DNA from: Cafeteria roenbergensis
Taxonomy: Eukaryota > Sar > Bigyra > Bicosoecida > Cafeteriaceae
Reading direction: 5' to 3'
Assembly: GCA_008330645.1 (NCBI GenBank)
Contig: VLTN01000015.1
Span: 496,001 to 560,000 of the forward strand
Length of the DNA: 64,000 nucleotides
In this document: piece after piece, positions 60,884 to 64,000 of the stretch
How positions within the stretch are numbered: the first letter of the stretch is position 1
Layout of the letters: every line of letters begins with the position of its first letter
The notes under the pieces: model-generated
Database searches by the model: none
What the model saw: only the letters and a program-made list of their open reading frames with translations
Told to the model about the DNA's origin: nothing
Translations under genes and position numbers: made by a program

Positions 60884-62683
60884 TCAAGCATCCGACTCGC
60901 TGGAGCTCCCGCCGTCGTCGCCCGCCTCGTCCTCGGACGCAGCTGGCTCAGCCCCGTCAAAGTCCTCGTCGTCCTCAGAGCTGTCCGCCGCGGCCGGAGC
61001 CGCGACGACCTCCGCGCTGATGAGCGACCGCGCCTTCGCCGCAGCAGCTCGCGCCCCGCCCCTGCCGCCGGCTCGCGGCGCCTCCCGAGACCCTTGGCCC
61101 GCACGCTCGCCGTCGTCGTCATCCCCAGAGCCGTCGCTATCGTCGCCGTCATCGGAGCTGCTGCCGTCGGAGCTGCTGTCGTCTGAGCTGCTGCCGTCGG
61201 AGCTGCTGCCGTCGCTGTCCGTGCTCGGCGCCCCGTCCTCGCGCAGCGTGCCCACGAACTCGTCGTCGCTGGTCCCGGCCGACCGCGACCGCGCAGACGG
61301 CGACGTCCCCTCGAACATGAGGGCGTTGAGCATCGCGTAGTCCACCTGGGGGGCGCGCCGGCCGCTCTTCGCCGCCCTGTCGACGGACGCCGACCGACGG
61401 CGCTTCCGGCTGCTGCCAGCCGCAGTGCGACCTGCCGGCGACCCGCCGCCACCACCGTGGGCGGGGGACAGCGGTGCATCGCCATCGGCTCTGCTGGGGG
61501 AGGCGGCTCGCGCCGCCGCTGCAGCGATGGCTGCCAGCCGCATCCCAGTCACAGGGTCGCTCGGGTCGGGCTCCGCCCCTGCTGCCGGGCCGCCCAATGG
61601 GTCAACCGCGACCGCTGCTGCCTCCAGCGCATTGGCAAGCTCTGCCACGGTTTCGGCGTCGACGTCCGAGTCCGTCTCGATGACAATGGCAAGCGCCTCG
61701 GCGAGCGCGCAGCAGTGGTCGCACACCCACTCCGCGTCCTCGTCCTCCACGTCCGCCATAGGGGGCGGTGACTCCAGGCACATGCGGTGCCAGCCCCTGT
61801 CGCAGCCCTCGTGGTCGCAGAGCAAGATTGGGTTGACGTCCTCGTCGTCGTCCCCGAGCCCACAGCGCACGCACACCACATCGTCGTCGTCATCGTCGTC
61901 GTCGTGCTCGCCACCGTCGTTGTCCTGACGGGGCGACAACGGTGGCGCAGGCGAGGCGCGGGCCGATGAAGCAGCAGCAGCGGCAGGGGCTGGGCCGGCA
62001 CCGCCGCCGCCTGCAGGAGCCCGCCCACCCGCGTCGGCAGCGGCGCGGGGGACACTCGCTGCGCTGGCTGCTGCGGGCTGTGGCGGCCCTGGCGGGTCCG
62101 AAGCGGCGCCGCTTCCCGGCCGGGCGCTGCCGGCACAGCTTGGGCCGGTGCCCTCCGGCAGGGTCGGGGAGGCGGGCAGCCCGCTGCCAGCTTCCGGCGC
62201 GCCGGGGGCCGGCCAGGCGCCCTGAGCCACGTCGCAGCGCTCGAGCTCGCGAAGTAGCTCTGCGGTCATGCAGCGATACTTGGCCACGTCCGCCTGCGCA
62301 TCAACAACTGCAGTTGAGGCAGGGGCCGGCTGGTGCAGGCCGGCTGACCCGTCGTCCGCAGCCGCCGGCATCGCTGCCGACCAGCCCTTCCGCTCCGCCA
62401 AGTGGGACTGCAGTGCGAGCTTTGCGAAGCTGAGCTTGTTCAGCACACCTCGCAGCTTGGCAAGCAGCCGGTTCCAGGGTCGCGAGGCGGCCGCTGCCTT
62501 TGCGCCGTTGCTGCGATTCCGCTCGCCTCCCGATTTCTGTGTCTTGGCGGCAGCGAGCGACTTCTGCACAGCTCGCTGAATTTCGGCGTTGTCCCAGCCA
62601 CTGTGTCGGTCGGTCTGTGTCGGGCTCAGAAGCGCCGTATACCTGACCGGGCGTCGCTTGCGGTGTGCCCGCTCGTCGGCCAT
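60884..62683 (-). CDS. PHD-finger protein, probable chromatin reader
   Basis: 599 residues from ATG 62683 (MADERAHRKRRPVRY). The N-terminal 150 residues are basic and partly helical (NRLLAKLRGVLNKLSFAKLA). A Pro/Ala-rich linker and an aspartate run precede a C4HC3 PHD finger at about residues 245-310: VVCVRCGLGDDDED, LLCDHEGCDRGWHRMCLESP and EWVCDHC give the full zinc-ligand set, with the conserved Trp before the His-containing segment. Downstream are an Ala-rich helix, a basic patch (SSRKRRRSASVDRAAKSGRR), DYAMLNALMFEGTSPSARS and a long Ser/Asp tail. PHD fingers of this type read histone H3 tails; which mark cannot be told. It is divergent from the last gene across 153 bases. Confidence 0.85.
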   Translation of the reverse strand: MADERAHRKRRPVRYTALLSPTQTDRHSGWDNAEIQRAVQKSLAAAKTQKSGGERNRSNGAKAAAASRPWNRLLAKLRGVLNKLSFAKLALQSHLAERKGWSAAMPAAADDGSAGLHQPAPASTAVVDAQADVAKYRCMTAELLRELERCDVAQGAWPAPGAPEAGSGLPASPTLPEGTGPSCAGSARPGSGAASDPPGPPQPAAASAASVPRAAADAGGRAPAGGGGAGPAPAAAAASSARASPAPPLSPRQDNDGGEHDDDDDDDDVVCVRCGLGDDDEDVNPILLCDHEGCDRGWHRMCLESPPPMADVEDEDAEWVCDHCCALAEALAIVIETDSDVDAETVAELANALEAAAVAVDPLGGPAAGAEPDPSDPVTGMRLAAIAAAAARAASPSRADGDAPLSPAHGGGGGSPAGRTAAGSSRKRRRSASVDRAAKSGRRAPQVDYAMLNALMFEGTSPSARSRSAGTSDDEFVGTLREDGAPSTDSDGSSSDGSSSDDSSSDGSSSDDGDDSDGSGDDDDGERAGQGSREAPRAGGRGGARAAAAKARSLISAEVVAAPAAADSSEDDEDFDGAEPAASEDEAGDDGGSSSESDA

Positions 62684-62836
62684 GTTGCAGCCCGGGCTGA
62701 GACGGGGCGACTGCAACGCTCCGAGCGGCGGTGGCCAAGCGCAGCGCAGGCTGTCGTCGACGGGGAGACCAGCGTCGGTCCTTTCGAGTTTGCTTGAGCG
62801 ACGACGGGCGTGCACTGTGCAAACGACACGCGGCAC

Positions 62837-64000
62837 ATGCTCAGCAGCAAGCGGCCCAGCCGCTCTGCCAGCGCGAGGCCCGACCGGGGACTCGCCGCCC
62901 TGGCACGCTTCGGCATGAGCGGAGCGGCAGGCGGGGCGGTTTGGGTGTGGCACCCGCCGCCGCGGTGCAGCTTTGAGCTGTGCGCGGTGCCGCCGGGCGC
63001 GAGCACCAGGGAGTTCCTGCGCGAGCGGCCGCATTTGGAACGCCTCGCGCTGAACGGGGCCATGCTGTCCGACGACACGGCCATTCCGCGCGCCTGCATC
63101 GTGAGCCCCAAAGAGGCCAGCCCAGGGCGGCCCGGGCCAGCGGACGTGTTCCTGGTCGCGATTCCGAGCGCAACGTCAGCCGCAGCACACTTGCTTGGGA
63201 CGGCCGAGTCTGTTGCCGAGGCTGCTGAGGCAGGGGGCGTCCTCGTGCCCGAGGCCTCGAGTCTGGCCGTTGCACAGGCGGCGTCGACAGTTGTGCTGAC
63301 GGGCGCGGCGCCCCGCCGTTGCCTGGATGCCGCAGCTGTGGCTGCCAGCCAGATGCCCGACGCTTCTGCCAGCGACCTTGCTGCCGCCACAGCCGATGCC
63401 GCGACCGCGCCGCCTCACCCCGGAACGTGGCAGGGCGGCGACAGCCCCTTGCCCCGAGTGCCGGGGCATAGCTCCTCGTCGTCCTCCTCGTCGTCCTCGT
63501 CCTCGTCATCGGCAAGCGCGGCAGTCAGTGCGAGCTCGCCCAGCGCCAGCCCCGCTTCCGCCTCAGCCGCCGTCGCAAGCGCGGCCTTCCTTCGTGCTGG
63601 CCTCTCTGCGCTGGACGGGTGCCCCGAGGCAGGCCTGGCGGTCGTGGACTCGGTGAGCGGCGCCTGCAATCGCTGCCCCGCGCGCCGCCCCTCCCCAACC
63701 CCGGCTGTGGGGCACCGCGGGCGTTTCCCCTAGCGGCCCGGCCACCCGCTCGCCCTGCCATGTGCACGCTGCCGTGCTGGCGCGGCGCATGCTATCCTCC
63801 TCCCCCTTCTCGACCGCGCACGCTGCCGATTCGCAGTGGCGGGCGGCCTGGGCGGTCGGGCCCTGCCACCGTCAGCTGCCAGCATCGCGGCTCAAGGCAC
63901 AGCTGCGGCCGTTGGGGTCATCCGCGGTCGACCTCACCCTTGGCGCCGTGCTGTCAGCTGACCCAGGCCTGATGGCCCTGGCACTGACCGGACCCTCTGC
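62837..64000 (+). CDS. Hypothetical protein, 3' end beyond right edge
   Basis: Exon 1 runs 62837-63652 and exon 2 starts at 63837 and is open to the window end. The intron (63653-63836) begins GTGAGC and ends TTCGCAG, phase 0. The chosen ATG 62837 gives an Arg/Ser-rich N-terminus (MLSSKRPSRSASARPDRG) that could be a mitochondrial or plastid targeting sequence; ATG 62915 is the alternative. A mixed alpha/beta region follows (SFELCAVPPGASTREFLRER, VFLVAIPSATSAAAHLLG, STVVLTGAAPRRCLDAAAV). A serine run lies at 63468-63515, then helical sequence leading into exon 2 (LRPLGSSAVDLTLGAVLSAD). I do not recognise the family. Without the intron the frame would stop at 63733. Confidence 0.65.

Noticed and set aside
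1-64000. Transposons, retroelements, Polintons or other virus-like insertions
   Set aside because: No transposase, reverse transcriptase, integrase, capsid or terminal-repeat structure was recognised. The tandem repeats here are all short in-gene arrays or microsatellites.

Overview
The window is a gene-dense stretch of nuclear DNA from a unicellular eukaryote with a very GC-rich genome. Genes lie on both strands with short gaps and carry GT-AG introns. They include canonical eukaryotic proteins: calreticulin ending in KDEL, the APC/C activator CDH1/FZR1, the rRNA-processing helicase DDX47/Rrp3, a Mis18 centromere-type protein, a GPATCH1-type splicing factor and a PARL-type rhomboid. GC-rich, compact genomes with huge Ala/Gly/Ser-rich proteins fit some stramenopile flagellates (for example Cafeteria-like bicosoecids), pelagophytes, haptophytes or prasinophytes. 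I cannot name the lineage from this window. No tRNA, rRNA, CRISPR array, transposon or virus-like element was recognised.

Layout. Positions 1-10425 (minus) hold a giant gene cut by the left edge: a PB1/ubiquitin-like N-terminus, a degenerate protein-kinase fold, more than 2,000 residues of low-complexity sequence and an SH3-like domain. Positions 10876-11643 (plus) encode a small TatA/B-like membrane protein. Positions 11942-23955 (minus) encode a predicted secreted protein of about 3,741 residues in four exons. It carries two different arrays of 11-residue repeats, a run of 34 glycines and several coiled-coil blocks. Next come a mitochondrial-type rhomboid (24431-25719, plus) and a small two-helix membrane protein (25973-26518, plus). 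A minus-strand block follows: a CaMKK/SNF1-kinase-kinase-like kinase with five repeats inserted in its activation segment (26893-29982), Mis18 (30354-31553) and a GT32-type glycosyltransferase fusion (31838-36715).

The right half holds a small secreted protein (37446-38402, plus), an Ala-rich 2,107-residue protein of unknown function (38842-45165, plus), GPATCH1-like (45458-48205, minus), FZR1/CDH1 (48439-51054, plus), a His-rich membrane protein (51428-52315, minus), an L-2-haloacid dehalogenase (53127-54022, plus), DDX47 (54271-56019, minus), a secreted carboxylesterase (56596-58284, plus), calreticulin (58712-60535, plus), a PHD-finger protein (60884-62683, minus) and the 5' part of an unknown gene running off the right edge (62837 onward, plus).

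The genes do not form one pathway; this is an ordinary mixed eukaryotic neighbourhood. Two things tie it together. All thirteen introns I could phase begin GTGAG, and twelve of thirteen end CGCAG (the other ends TGCAG); these signals were used to resolve exons too short to show as long open frames. Two giant, low-complexity genes, one intracellular scaffold-like and one secreted, occupy about the first 24 kb and are the least explained part of the window.
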